Positions 8,883 through 16,751 of a DNA stretch of 40,988 bases are shown here, in pieces. The notes under the pieces were generated by a model, which was given only the letters and a program-made list of their open reading frames with translations, had not been told where the DNA came from and searched no databases. The stretch is from Gammaproteobacteria bacterium (lineage in GTDB: Bacteria > Pseudomonadota > Gammaproteobacteria > Ga0077536). The stretch lies in contig SHZM01000032.1 of assembly GCA_009692265.1 (NCBI GenBank), forward strand, positions 1 through 40,988, read 5' to 3'. The translations under genes and the position numbers were made by a program. How positions within the stretch are numbered: the first letter of the stretch is position 1; every line of letters begins with the position of its first letter.

Positions 8883-9824
8883 TTGACTACAACTCACAAG
8901 GCTGCCGATCTTGGCGTGGTGCTCCCAGTGCTGCCGGTCGATCGCGATTTTTCGTCGCCGTACGCTGCGGCCGTCGAGATTTCGCCCCTCATCCGCCGCG
9001 TGCTGGCGCGTAATCCAAGCCCGTTCACCTTTCACGGGACTGGCACTTATATCATCGGACGCGGCAAGGTCGCGGTCGTTGATCCAGGCCCCTTGCTTGA
9101 CGAGCATGTCGAGGCGCTCAAGTCGACCTTAACAGGCGAGACGGTGACTCATATTTTAATCACGCATACCCACAGCGATCATTCCCCCGCAGCGGCACCT
9201 TTCAAATTGGCGACTGGCGCACGGACCTATGGCTTTGGCCCGCACGGTGCGGGGAAACGCAGTGAAGGTGTCGCGGTTGAGGAAGGCGGGGACATGGATT
9301 TTCGTCCAGATATCGAGCTCCACGACGGTGATGTGATCAAGGGCGAAGGCTGGACGGTCGAGTGCGTTTATACGCCCGGCCATACCTCGAATCATCTGTG
9401 TTTCGGCTTACGCGAAGAGCGTGCGCTCTTTAGCGGTGACCACGTGATGGGTTGGTCGACCACCGTGATCGTGCCGCCGGACGGCGACATGGCCCAGTAC
9501 TTCGCGAGTCTTACGAAACTTCACCAACGTGACGACCAGGTGATGTATCCCACGCACGGTAATCCGATTCGCGCGCCGTCGAAATTTGTTGGCGCCTTGA
9601 TCGAACATCGTCACGCGCGTGAGCGGCAAATCGAAGTGTGTTTACACCGAGGGCTGTGCCGAATTCCTGAAATGGTCGCCGTAATTTATTCGGAAATCGA
9701 TCCTCGCATGCATCCGGCGGCCTCAATGTCCGTGCTCGCTCATTTACAGCACATGGTCTCGACGGGTCGAGCGATCACAGAGGGATCGGGGACCTCGAAT
9801 AGTGTCTATCGCGCTGCGAACTAA
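8883..9824 (+). CDS. MBL-fold metallo-hydrolase (LACTB2/endoribonuclease-like)
   Basis: A 313-residue metallo-beta-lactamase-fold protein. The dinuclear metal motif HTHSDH is at residues 95-100, followed by the His in GHTSNH, the Asp in SGDHVMGWSTTVI, and a final His in YPTHG. The C-terminal 70 residues form a helical winged-helix-like tail as in LACTB2-type enzymes. Those act as endoribonucleases or thioesterases, so function is open. I take the TTG at 8883 because GAGG at 8872-8875 stands 7 bases before it. The upstream TTG at 8844 lacks such a site and would add 13 residues. It lies 56 bp after terC in the same direction. Confidence 0.9.
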   Translation: MTTTHKAADLGVVLPVLPVDRDFSSPYAAAVEISPLIRRVLARNPSPFTFHGTGTYIIGRGKVAVVDPGPLLDEHVEALKSTLTGETVTHILITHTHSDHSPAAAPFKLATGARTYGFGPHGAGKRSEGVAVEEGGDMDFRPDIELHDGDVIKGEGWTVECVYTPGHTSNHLCFGLREERALFSGDHVMGWSTTVIVPPDGDMAQYFASLTKLHQRDDQVMYPTHGNPIRAPSKFVGALIEHRHARERQIEVCLHRGLCRIPEMVAVIYSEIDPRMHPAASMSVLAHLQHMVSTGRAITEGSGTSNSVYRAAN

Positions 9825-9969
9825 ACCTGGTTTTAGGCTTCCTTGCGCGTAGTGTCTTACGTGGGTTCATCGGTTTGCATCGAGTGTATTTTTTTTGAAA
9901 ATTCTAGTCAGCGAAATCGCATGGTAGCGTACCCGCCGACTCGGTTTACCATTAAATGCGGAGTGCGCC

Positions 9970-10404
9970 ATGGAAAATACAGCTGCAACTCACGACGAAT
10001 CTAACGCCGCGAAAAAAAAATTGGCGACCGTGGTGTATGCGCTACAAGCTGCGGGTTTTATCGTCGGTATCACGATGATCGCCGCCGTGGTCATTAATTG
10101 CGTGAAGCGCGACGAGGTCCGTGGCACCTGGCTGGAAAGCCATTTTCGCTGGCAAACCCGGATCTTCTGGTTCGCCTTGCTCTGGGGAGTGGTCGGGATC
10201 GCAACAGCCTTCTTCTTTGTGGGTTATGTCGTATTGGTCGCCAATGCGATTTGGGTGATTTATCGAATCGTCAAGGGTTGGCTGTGTCTCAGCGAAAATA
10301 AAAAAAATGTACGAATGAGCGATTTTTGTACTGGGAGAATGCAACCGTTAGGAGCTACCCGCTTCGCGTTCTGTAGGGGCGAGGAGCGGCAACCGTGTCG
10401 GTGA
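9970..10404 (+). CDS. small DUF4870-like membrane protein, probably frameshifted at its 3' end
   Basis: As read, 144 residues. A charged N-terminus with a 9-A run (10012-10020) is followed by membrane segments at about residues 20-42 and 60-100. DEVRGTWLESHFRWQTRIFW and IYRIVKGWLCLSENK match a small membrane-protein family (DUF4870-like) that normally ends near residue 115. Here an 8-A run at 10300-10307 leads into about 30 unrelated, Cys/Arg-rich residues that overlap the next gene by 10 bp. Removing one A gives SENKKMYE and a stop at 10316-10318, a typical family ending. GGAG sits 6 bases before the ATG. Function unknown. Confidence 0.72.
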   Translation: MENTAATHDESNAAKKKLATVVYALQAAGFIVGITMIAAVVINCVKRDEVRGTWLESHFRWQTRIFWFALLWGVVGIATAFFFVGYVVLVANAIWVIYRIVKGWLCLSENKKNVRMSDFCTGRMQPLGATRFAFCRGEERQPCR

Positions 10405-11633
10405 TCGAACCCGGCCTGCCGCGCGAAAAATTTTACGGTTGGACCGTTGTCGCGGCCGCATTTTCAGTGCTCTTTCTCGCCTACGGTTTGCAGTTCAGCT
10501 ATGGCGTGTTTGTCCTTGGTATGACCGCGGATCTTGGTTGGAGTCGCGCCGATACCGTCTTGCCCTATTCGATTTATGTCTTTCTCTATAGCGTCCTGAG
10601 CGCAGTCACAGGCCGGGCCACCGATCGCTTTGGACCTTCGGTTGTCATTCGCATTGGCGCGGTCTTAATCGGCGCGGGTTGGGGATTGAGCGCGCTAGTC
10701 ACGCAACCCTGGCACCTAAGCGTCACCCTCGGTGTGATTGCGGCGCTCGGGATGAGTGTCGCTTGGGTGCCGTGTAACGCCACTGTCGCGCGCTGGTTCA
10801 CCCGGCGCCGCGGGACAGCGGTTGCCATTGCCTCAACGGGCGGAAGCCTCGGGAATCTGCTGGTTCCAGCGTTGTGCGCCGTGCTCGTCAGTCAATGGGG
10901 ATGGCGATTAACACTTGGCGCGCTCGCGATGGTCACGGCGCTTTGTATATTTTTCGCGGCACGGTATTTAGTGCGCGATCCCGAAATGCTTGGCCAATGG
11001 CCAGACGGAGAGGTGCCAAGCGCCGCCAGCGCCGAAGTAGTGTCGGGCTACACAGTCCGCGAAATCCTGTGGACCGAACCGTTCCTGTTCATTATCGGGA
11101 TTTACCTGTTGACGTGGCTCGTCATTTTCGTGCCGTTTGTGCATGCGCCCGCCTATGCGCAAGATCTCGGCCTCTCGAGCTTAATGGGAGCCTCAGTCTT
11201 AAGTGCGATTGGGGTCGGCGGGGTGCTAGGCCGCTTGGCCTCCGGCGTCGTATCGGATGCCCTAGGGCGGATCCCAACGTTGCTGGTGGTCTGCGGGATG
11301 CAGGCGCTTAGTTTCGGCTTATTCGCAGTTGCACAGGAAGCGTCCGCGCTCTTAATCGCCGCGGTGATATTCGGCATGTCCTACGGCGGCGGGGTAACGG
11401 TGCTCCCACCGTTGTGCAGCGACTTGTTTGGACGTGCGCATGTCGCCAGCGTAGTCGGCGCCATTTTCGCGATCGCCGGGGCACCGGCAGCCGCAGGTCC
11501 CTACCTCGCTGGCTGGTTGTACGACACGACCGGTAGTTACGAAAGCGCGTTTATCTACGCAGCCGGATTGAACGCCCTAGCGCTGCTGCTGACCGTATTA
11601 CTCGCCTGGCGTACTTCCGCACGCGAAAAATAG
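10395..11633 (+). CDS. MFS transporter (oxalate/formate antiporter or monocarboxylate-type)
   Basis: A 412-residue major facilitator with 12 predicted membrane helices. The N-terminus KFYGWTVVAAAFSVLFLAYG and the segment WVPCNATVARWFTRRRGTAVAIASTGGSLG between helices 4 and 5 are typical of the OFA/monocarboxylate branch. A second loop, GRLASGVVSDALGRIP, is the MFS motif between helices 8 and 9. Likely substrates are small organic acids (inference). The GTG at 10395 has GAGGAG at 10381-10386, 8 bases upstream. The start lies inside the extended reading of the upstream membrane gene but is well clear of that gene's probable true stop at 10318. Confidence 0.93.
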   Translation: MSVIEPGLPREKFYGWTVVAAAFSVLFLAYGLQFSYGVFVLGMTADLGWSRADTVLPYSIYVFLYSVLSAVTGRATDRFGPSVVIRIGAVLIGAGWGLSALVTQPWHLSVTLGVIAALGMSVAWVPCNATVARWFTRRRGTAVAIASTGGSLGNLLVPALCAVLVSQWGWRLTLGALAMVTALCIFFAARYLVRDPEMLGQWPDGEVPSAASAEVVSGYTVREILWTEPFLFIIGIYLLTWLVIFVPFVHAPAYAQDLGLSSLMGASVLSAIGVGGVLGRLASGVVSDALGRIPTLLVVCGMQALSFGLFAVAQEASALLIAAVIFGMSYGGGVTVLPPLCSDLFGRAHVASVVGAIFAIAGAPAAAGPYLAGWLYDTTGSYESAFIYAAGLNALALLLTVLLAWRTSAREK

Positions 11634-11655
11634 ACGACGTCCCGAATTTCTCTTT

Positions 11656-11677
11656 CCCTAGTGCAGAGGTACTAGGG
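11656..11677 (+). terminator. hairpin downstream of the MFS gene
   Basis: CCCTAGT (11656-11662) and ACTAGGG (11671-11677) form a perfect 7-bp stem with an 8-base loop, 22 bp after the MFS stop. No T-run follows, so it is at best a weak intrinsic terminator or an RNA-stabilising structure. Confidence 0.3.
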
Positions 11678-11784
11678 TTGACGGGAATTCCGGTTTGGTG
11701 ATCGACTGGCACATTCTCAGAGCTTTGCCGCGTTCGATGAGGGAGACCACGAGTTCGCGGCCACTGCGCCGAGGCGGGAGCTGC

Positions 11785-11814
11785 TTCGCAACGAGCGGGC
11801 GATCGAATTATAAA
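11785..11814 (+). promoter_or_regulatory. candidate sigma70 promoter for the small-gene cluster
   Basis: TTCGCA (11785-11790), an 18-bp spacer and TATAAA (11809-11814) lie about 50 bp before the TTG at 11863. The predicted transcript would begin within a small hairpin, CCGAC/GTCGG, at 11818-11831. Judged by eye only. Confidence 0.3.
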
Positions 11815-11862
11815 ACGCCGACTAAAGTCGGTTAGCTGGGGCGAATTTCTAGGAGTCCAGAA

Positions 11863-12162
11863 TTGGAAACGCGCATCAATGCGATGTGTCCCCGAGATCG
11901 TGCCTGGGTAATTTTCATTGTGACCCTGCTTTGGGTGGTCGTTGGCGTGGTCTTTTTCGGGATCGCGAGCCTTATCACCATCCCTGCCGTCAACTCTGCC
12001 TTAATCGTTTCTGGATTGCTGGTATTGATCTTTAATACAGCGTCGTCGCGAACAATGGCGCTCGCGACAGGACGTCTATACGCAGTGCGCGGGGCCTTAT
12101 TAGCGACGCGACTTTGGATGGCGATACCGCCTAATCGCGCGCCTGACATCGGTTATCGATGA
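11863..12162 (+). CDS. small membrane protein of unknown function
   Basis: A 99-residue protein with two hydrophobic segments, about residues 13-35 (AWVIFIVTLLWVVVGVVFFG) and 41-60, and a basic C-terminal half. I do not recognise a family. The TTG start is supported by AGGAG at 11851-11855, 7 bases upstream. It is the first of three very small genes on this strand; the next begins 16 bp after its stop. The antisense frame over the same span has no hydrophobic pattern and no ribosome-binding site, so this strand is preferred. Confidence 0.62.
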   Translation: METRINAMCPRDRAWVIFIVTLLWVVVGVVFFGIASLITIPAVNSALIVSGLLVLIFNTASSRTMALATGRLYAVRGALLATRLWMAIPPNRAPDIGYR

Positions 12163-12178
12163 GTTTAAGGACGAGCGA

Positions 12179-12376
12179 ATGAAGAAACTGGCAGTTAGCC
12201 CGCGCGGTGTGCGGCTAGTCTACCTCGCCGACGAAGGACAACGTCTGCGTTACGGGGTACTGCGTCGCGCGCATTTCGAGCGCCTGCCGCTGTCGCGCGC
12301 ATTAGACGAGCGATTACGCAGCAGTGCGTGCGAGTTGTATCGGGGTTGCGCTGACCCGGCCAACGTTGCTGCATGA
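12179..12376 (+). CDS. small basic hypothetical protein
   Basis: A 65-residue protein starting MKKLAVSPRGVRLVYLADEGQ, rich in Arg and Leu, with two Cys (SSACELYRGC). No family recognised and no membrane segment. AAGG lies 8-9 bases before the ATG. Its TGA overlaps the ATG of the next gene as ATGA (12373-12376), a usual sign of translational coupling. That overlap is the main support for it being real. Confidence 0.5.
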   Translation: MKKLAVSPRGVRLVYLADEGQRLRYGVLRRAHFERLPLSRALDERLRSSACELYRGCADPANVAA

Positions 12377-12600
12377 CGCCCGAACTTCCGCATCACCCAT
12401 ATCGGATACTCGCGGTGTCCTTGCTCTTGCCCGGCGTAGGGCAGTTCCTGCTCGGTCAGCCGCGTCGCGGTCTCGCGTTTGTATTTCTTATCGTCATGCT
12501 CGGATCGGTCACGTTTCATCTGACCACGCCGGCGCATTCCCTGGTCGGGCGCTACACCGGTGGTATTTTCATTTACGGGATCGCGGTACTCGACGCGTAA
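12373..12600 (+). CDS. small two-helix membrane protein
   Basis: A 75-residue membrane protein. A first segment, ILAVSLLLPGVGQFLLGQ, is followed by RRGLAFVFLIVMLGSVTFH and GGIFIYGIAVLDA. The LLPGVGQ.L.G..RRG pattern is like that of small TM2-type or fatty-acid-desaturase-adjacent membrane proteins, in which a basic tail normally follows the last helix. Here a TAA cuts it at 12598. The same frame continues past the stop for 17 codons with QSARFRFEVWR, which looks like that missing tail, so a premature stop is possible. It is coupled to the upstream 65-residue gene. Confidence 0.58.
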   Translation: MTPELPHHPYRILAVSLLLPGVGQFLLGQPRRGLAFVFLIVMLGSVTFHLTTPAHSLVGRYTGGIFIYGIAVLDA

Positions 12601-12650
12601 CAGTCAGCGCGTTTTCGCTTTGAAGTCTGGCGCGCCGAATCGCGCAGCAG

Positions 12651-13034
12651 CTAGCTGAGTTTTAGCCCGCTTCCGGTTTCAAATTGACGAATATCGAAGT
12701 AGTCACGCCAGGCGCATATTTTATCGCCGCGGACTTCGAAGACCCCAACCACCGGAAGGCCGTAGTTCTTGCCGGCGGGAGGTGTGACATGATCGATCCG
12801 CTCGTTCATGACCACGTTGCCGGTGGCGACTTGATGCTGGATCTCGAAGCGGATACTTCCGAGTAAACTCAAGAAGCCCTGTAGCGTATCGCGCACCCCT
12901 TGCGGACCGACGATCGCGGGTTCCATCGGAACATTTAAGTAAACGCAGTCGTCGCTCAACAACGCGACGGCTTCGTCCCAGGCGCTGCGGTTAATCGCTG
13001 AACAAAATGCGGTCACGGTCTGATCTGAAGTCAT
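12651..13034 (-). CDS. limonene-1,2-epoxide hydrolase family protein (NTF2/SnoaL fold)
   Basis: A 127-residue cone-fold protein. The limonene-epoxide-hydrolase active site is recognisable. Tyr32 and Asn34 (VYLNVP) would position the water. Arg79 and Asp81 (NERID) with Asp111 (WRDYFD) match the Asp-Arg-Asp triad in order and near-identical spacing. The enzyme would open an epoxide to a diol in the cytoplasm; the substrate is unknown. The Shine-Dalgarno GAGGG (13042-13046) is 7 bases from the ATG and is paired in a possible hairpin. A strong dyad at 13073-13105 separates it from the upstream VWA operon on the same strand. Confidence 0.88.
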   Translation of the reverse strand: MTSDQTVTAFCSAINRSAWDEAVALLSDDCVYLNVPMEPAIVGPQGVRDTLQGFLSLLGSIRFEIQHQVATGNVVMNERIDHVTPPAGKNYGLPVVGVFEVRGDKICAWRDYFDIRQFETGSGLKLS

Positions 13035-13041
13035 GCTTTAA

Positions 13042-13064
13042 CCCTCGTTTGAAATGAATGAGGG
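13042..13064 (-). promoter_or_regulatory. hairpin that could hide the ribosome-binding site
   Basis: On the minus strand CCCTC (13064-13060) can pair with GAGGG (13046-13042), the Shine-Dalgarno of the epoxide-hydrolase-like gene, across a 13-base loop. A 5-bp G/C-rich stem could lower translation initiation or respond to temperature or a binding factor. This was seen by eye; no folding energy was computed. Confidence 0.28.
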
Positions 13065-13072
13065 CACACGCT

Positions 13073-13105
13073 ACCACCGGGTCGCTTTCTTAGCTACCCG
13101 GTGGT
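13073..13105 (-). terminator. strong hairpin downstream of the VWA operon
   Basis: ACCACCGGGT (13073-13082) and ACCCGGTGGT (13096-13105) are perfectly complementary over 10 bp with a 13-base loop. The dyad lies just past the stop of the minus-strand gene ending at 13116. There is no T-tract on either side, so it may be a terminator with help from other factors, or a transcript-stabilising stem. Confidence 0.42.
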
Positions 13106-13115
13106 GGCGAACTGC

Positions 13116-13907
13116 TTATGCGGCCGCCGATGTGTATTCCTCGTCGAGATTCTCCATGAGGGAATCGAGATCCGTCGGGGACAGCAGCGGTGTTGATACC
13201 GATCCGTGAACGGGGCGAATGGTCTCGTCCAAATCCATATCAAGGGCGATGACTTCCCCGGCTGGCTCCCGTATCGGTGGCACCGGCACCGGTTGGCTCA
13301 CGGGTGACGGAACCTCAATTTTCGCCCGGAGAGCTGCACTCCCACCACCGCTTGGTGCTTGGGTACGAGTCGGTTCGGTCACGGCGTTTGTTGGTGGTGC
13401 CACCGGCTGCTCATCAATGAAATCCGCTGGTTGCAGCGTCGACTCCTCAAGCACACCCTCGCTGCTGGCAGGACTTTGAATAGGGGTATTTTCCAATGTC
13501 GTTGCGGCTCCGGCAATCGCGCCCGTGTTTTTCGGCAGCAACCGTAGCCATGGAGAAACGACCATCGTGAGTTCAGTCGGGATGTCGGTGAGTGATTTCC
13601 CACCGCGACCCAGATGAATGTCGAGCATCGTGTTATAAAAAGCCCGTTCTCGTTCAATAAAGTCGCTGACCGTTTGCTCGGCTTCTTCCGCGCCGAAGTC
13701 GTAGGTTTCGGTGAAAATCATCAGCAGCGCTGCGCGCCGCCCGTCGTTTGCGCCTGCGACTTTTGCCACGAGCGCGCTGGCGTCGCGAGTCTGGCTTCGT
13801 TCGCGTTGTCGAGCGCCGCGCCACAGACAGAATCCGAGCGCACCGGCGATTAGCACGAGTTGTGCCACTAACACCAGAAGTCCAAATTCCAGCGAATTTT
13901 GAGGCAT
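13116..13907 (-). CDS. membrane-anchored hypothetical protein linked to the VWA gene
   Basis: A 263-residue protein. One N-terminal membrane helix (about residues 7-27, FGLLVLVAQLVLIAGALGFCLW) is followed by a basic patch and a helical region with ALLMIFTETYDFGAEEAEQT. The rest is a long Pro/Ser/Thr-rich, probably disordered part ending in an acidic LDSLMENLDEEY motif. The ATG at 13907 shares one base with the TGA of the VWA gene (TGATG), so the two are coupled. The longer frame up to 14024 overlaps the VWA coding region and is rejected. No family recognised with confidence. The layout suggests an inner-membrane partner or scaffold for the VWA protein. Confidence 0.8.
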   Translation of the reverse strand: MPQNSLEFGLLVLVAQLVLIAGALGFCLWRGARQRERSQTRDASALVAKVAGANDGRRAALLMIFTETYDFGAEEAEQTVSDFIERERAFYNTMLDIHLGRGGKSLTDIPTELTMVVSPWLRLLPKNTGAIAGAATTLENTPIQSPASSEGVLEESTLQPADFIDEQPVAPPTNAVTEPTRTQAPSGGGSAALRAKIEVPSPVSQPVPVPPIREPAGEVIALDMDLDETIRPVHGSVSTPLLSPTDLDSLMENLDEEYTSAAA

Positions 13908-15613
13908 CAAAGCGTAGTCCCCCTGACCGGGATCCCGCGTCGACGCAAACTGAACCACAGGCCCGCGACCACGGAGCCCACACCTAGATTCCCGAGTGCC
14001 ACGACCTGCGCAAACCGCGGCCATTCAAAGGCCGGTACCGGGGCCGAAATCTCTGAAATGGCGGGGGCATCGACCCCCGTGGATTTTGGTGCCGACCCAT
14101 CTCCGAAGAAAATGCTGATCGGTTCGGGTTGTATTCGAATCGTTCGGGCTGCCCGGGTGTCTGCAAATATCCAGGGTCTTAGAGTGTAATCACCGCGAGT
14201 GGCGGCCCCGAGCTCGAGCGTGATTTCATTGCCGTCGAGTGACGGCAATTCCAAAACGCGCGCGGGCGCATCCGGGGTGACGAGTTCGAGCAAGCCGGCG
14301 AAACTTTCGGGCGCAATCTCTTCGGCATTGGCCGTGATCGTAAAATGGATTACTCGCGCGTTGTCGCTGGTCGCAGGTTCTGCGCTAAAAGTGAATGGCG
14401 GTTCGATGACCTTCAGTAGTTGATGTCGCTCGCGCTGAAACGTGCCGCCATTGAGGCGGACGACGACCTGATAGTCGCCAGGAGTTTCGCTCACGACGGG
14501 GGTGCCGGTGAACCTAGCGGCGGCAAGATCGAGGGATAACGCCGACACCACATCGCCCGCTTCGCCGGTGATCGCCACGTCGGCTTTAACGATCTGAAGG
14601 AACTCGGGTCTATTCAGAACGATACCTTGCTCCAGGAGTTGGACGACGACGGCTACTGGCTCACCGGGTAGCGCACGGAGTGGGAAGTCGTTCACGCTTA
14701 AAGCGAGATCGCTGGCGATGAACGCACGATTGTCGGGATCGGCCGCCGCGTTGAATGACCAGGTCCCGGCCTTCGGCGCCGTGATGCTGACCAGGTCGTA
14801 ATCAGCCTCGCGAATCCACGCAAACGGCGTTGGAGAATCGATCGTCCACACGGTGCCGTCTGGGCTGGTAAGGGCAAGCGCGGGCACGTCGGCCTCGCGA
14901 AAGAGCAGCAAGGTCAATTCTCTGACACTGGTATCGACCGTGAATTGATTGCCGACTATGGGCAGCGCATCGGGGCGCGCCGCTTCTTCGAATACTTTTA
15001 AAAACACGGGCTGCAACGCCGAGCTGCTAGTCACCTGTTCGAACCAACCCTCCGTACCGGTGACCAAGACGCTCAGCATCGCGCGATCGGTGAGGTCAGC
15101 GAGCGCCACGATCTCTACCTTGGCACTTTGCGCTTGCAGAGCCCTCAAGCCGGCTCCCAGAATTCGTGCCTCTGACGCCCCGTTCGCGGCAGGATCTTGC
15201 CCGATGAGACGACCGCTAGTCAGAATAATGACGTGGCGGTCGGTCGATTCGGTCGTCGACGACCAGTCCCTGGTTGCTGCCTGCAGCGCTGCTTCGAGAT
15301 CAGTGTGTAGGCCCTGCGTTCGGGTGCGGCCTGCCGCAGTGCGCTCGGTAGCTTTCCAGGCTAGATTCACCATTGACGGTGCCATCATCTCGGTCGGGGT
15401 CTCGGCAAATAACCAGACGCCGGCCGTAACGCCTAGAGGGAGTACCTCGATCAATAATTTCAGTGCTGGGATCAGAGGAACGCTTGCCGCGTCTGTGCTT
15501 GAATTACCTGATATATCGATCAAGACCCGAATGTCGGGCGTGGCGGCGGAGGCGACACTGGTCACTACGAACAGTACGATTCCGGCGCCCATCTTATTCA
15601 AGTGAGATGTCAA
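13907..15613 (-). CDS. VWA domain-containing protein, TIGR03503-like
   Basis: A 568-residue envelope protein. It has a signal peptide (cleavage likely after SVASAA), a von Willebrand A domain at about 27-200, beta-rich Ig-like segments in the middle, and a C-terminal membrane helix near 535-555 followed by LRRRG. NQFTVDTSVRELTLLLFR and the VWA start DIRVLIDISG resemble the TIGR03503 family of gammaproteobacteria. The MIDAS metal site is degenerate: DISGN replaces DxSxS, and ILTSGR lacks the Asp of the usual TDG. Start is TTG at 15613, giving a basic n-region; ATG at 15592 is the alternative. It is coupled to the downstream membrane protein and divergent from corA. Confidence 0.85.
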   Translation of the reverse strand: MTSHLNKMGAGIVLFVVTSVASAATPDIRVLIDISGNSSTDAASVPLIPALKLLIEVLPLGVTAGVWLFAETPTEMMAPSMVNLAWKATERTAAGRTRTQGLHTDLEAALQAATRDWSSTTESTDRHVIILTSGRLIGQDPAANGASEARILGAGLRALQAQSAKVEIVALADLTDRAMLSVLVTGTEGWFEQVTSSSALQPVFLKVFEEAARPDALPIVGNQFTVDTSVRELTLLLFREADVPALALTSPDGTVWTIDSPTPFAWIREADYDLVSITAPKAGTWSFNAAADPDNRAFIASDLALSVNDFPLRALPGEPVAVVVQLLEQGIVLNRPEFLQIVKADVAITGEAGDVVSALSLDLAAARFTGTPVVSETPGDYQVVVRLNGGTFQRERHQLLKVIEPPFTFSAEPATSDNARVIHFTITANAEEIAPESFAGLLELVTPDAPARVLELPSLDGNEITLELGAATRGDYTLRPWIFADTRAARTIRIQPEPISIFFGDGSAPKSTGVDAPAISEISAPVPAFEWPRFAQVVALGNLGVGSVVAGLWFSLRRRGIPVRGTTL

Positions 15614-15775
15614 AAGAAGCCCCAGTGCGCTAAAACCAATACCGTTGCTAGCGGCGAAAGCGTCAAAATCTTTACGCGGCGTGGACCTAACCGCGCCGTC
15701 ATAAAGATGCGCATCGCCCGTCGCCGTGGGACACTGTCGCCGTCAAATTGTAGGTTCACTAATAATGAGACCGTT

Positions 15776-16747
15776 ATGATCACAGCGTATTGCGTGGGCA
15801 ATGAGCATCTTTCCAGTCACCACGGCTTCGTCACCGCGGAGCATTTTCAAAAAGCGACCTGGATAGATTTATTCGAACCTAGCATGGAAGAGGAGCACCA
15901 TCTTGAGGGGCTCCTGGCGCTGGAACTCCCCACGCGCGAAGAAATGCGCGCGATCGAGGATTCGATCAGACTTTATGAGAGCAACGGCGCGGTCTATTTG
16001 ACAGCGAAGGTTATGGTCAACTCGGAATCGGAGTATCCGAGGTTGGACGACCTGACGTTCGTGCTGACCGCGAGGTGTTTAGTCACGGTGCGTTATGCCG
16101 AGCCTAAAGCGGTACGCTTATTCGCCAGTCGGGCCGAGCACCAACCCTCGGCGTGTGTAAATAGTGAAAACGTCTTGTTGGGTCTGCTTGGGGCCTTGCT
16201 GGAACGGATCGCCGATAGCATCGGGCGGGTGGGGAGCGATCTTGATGACCTGGTGCATCAAGTCCTGGCCCCGGATGAGACGCGTCGCAGGCTCGATTAC
16301 ACCGCGTTGCTGCGCCAGTTGGAATGCAAGCAGATTCTGATTGCGCGCGCCCGCGGCAGCCTAGCGAGCCTTAATCGGCTGGTCAGTTTCGTGAGTAAAC
16401 CGGCGCTGGAATACCAATTGTCGAAAAGCTTCAAGCCACGCGCAACGACCCTCCTGCACGACATCCAATCGTTAGTCGACCACACCGCTTTCCTCGCCAA
16501 TAACATCAGCTTCGAACTCGCCGCGATCCTCGGCATGATCAATGTTGAACAGAACGGGATCATTAAGATCTTCTCGGTCGCCGCGGTTGTGTTTATGCCG
16601 CCGACGCTGGTCGCCAGCATCTACGGCATGAATTTCGACGTCATGCCAGAGCTTAAACTTGGTTTCGGTTATCCACTTGCGTTGGGCTTGATGGTGGCCT
16701 CGGCGATCGTGACTTACTGGATGTTTAAGCGCAGAGGGTGGTTGTAG
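15776..16747 (+). CDS. corA: magnesium/cobalt transporter CorA
   Basis: A 323-residue pentameric divalent-cation channel of the inner membrane. A large cytoplasmic alpha/beta domain occupies residues 1-260. Two C-terminal membrane helices follow, with the selectivity motif YGMNFDVMPE at the end of the first and a basic KRRGWL tail. The N-terminus MITAYCVGNEHL is typical of CorA, so I start at the ATG at 15776. The 58 residues upstream in frame are basic and unrelated. An extracellular MPEL follows GMN, as in the Mg2+-transporting branch rather than ZntB. It is divergent from the VWA gene across 162 bp. The SGNH hydrolase gene begins 4 bp after the stop. Confidence 0.94.
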   Translation: MITAYCVGNEHLSSHHGFVTAEHFQKATWIDLFEPSMEEEHHLEGLLALELPTREEMRAIEDSIRLYESNGAVYLTAKVMVNSESEYPRLDDLTFVLTARCLVTVRYAEPKAVRLFASRAEHQPSACVNSENVLLGLLGALLERIADSIGRVGSDLDDLVHQVLAPDETRRRLDYTALLRQLECKQILIARARGSLASLNRLVSFVSKPALEYQLSKSFKPRATTLLHDIQSLVDHTAFLANNISFELAAILGMINVEQNGIIKIFSVAAVVFMPPTLVASIYGMNFDVMPELKLGFGYPLALGLMVASAIVTYWMFKRRGWL

Positions 16748-16751
16748 CGAC

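Noticed and set aside
14949-15605. 218-residue plus-strand ORF
   Set aside because: Antisense to the VWA gene, whose signal peptide, domain order and coupling are clear; the ORF is Ser/Arg/Thr-rich with no motif.
15602-15775. 58-residue N-terminal extension of CorA
   Set aside because: Basic sequence unlike any CorA start; the ATG at 15776 gives the usual N-terminus.
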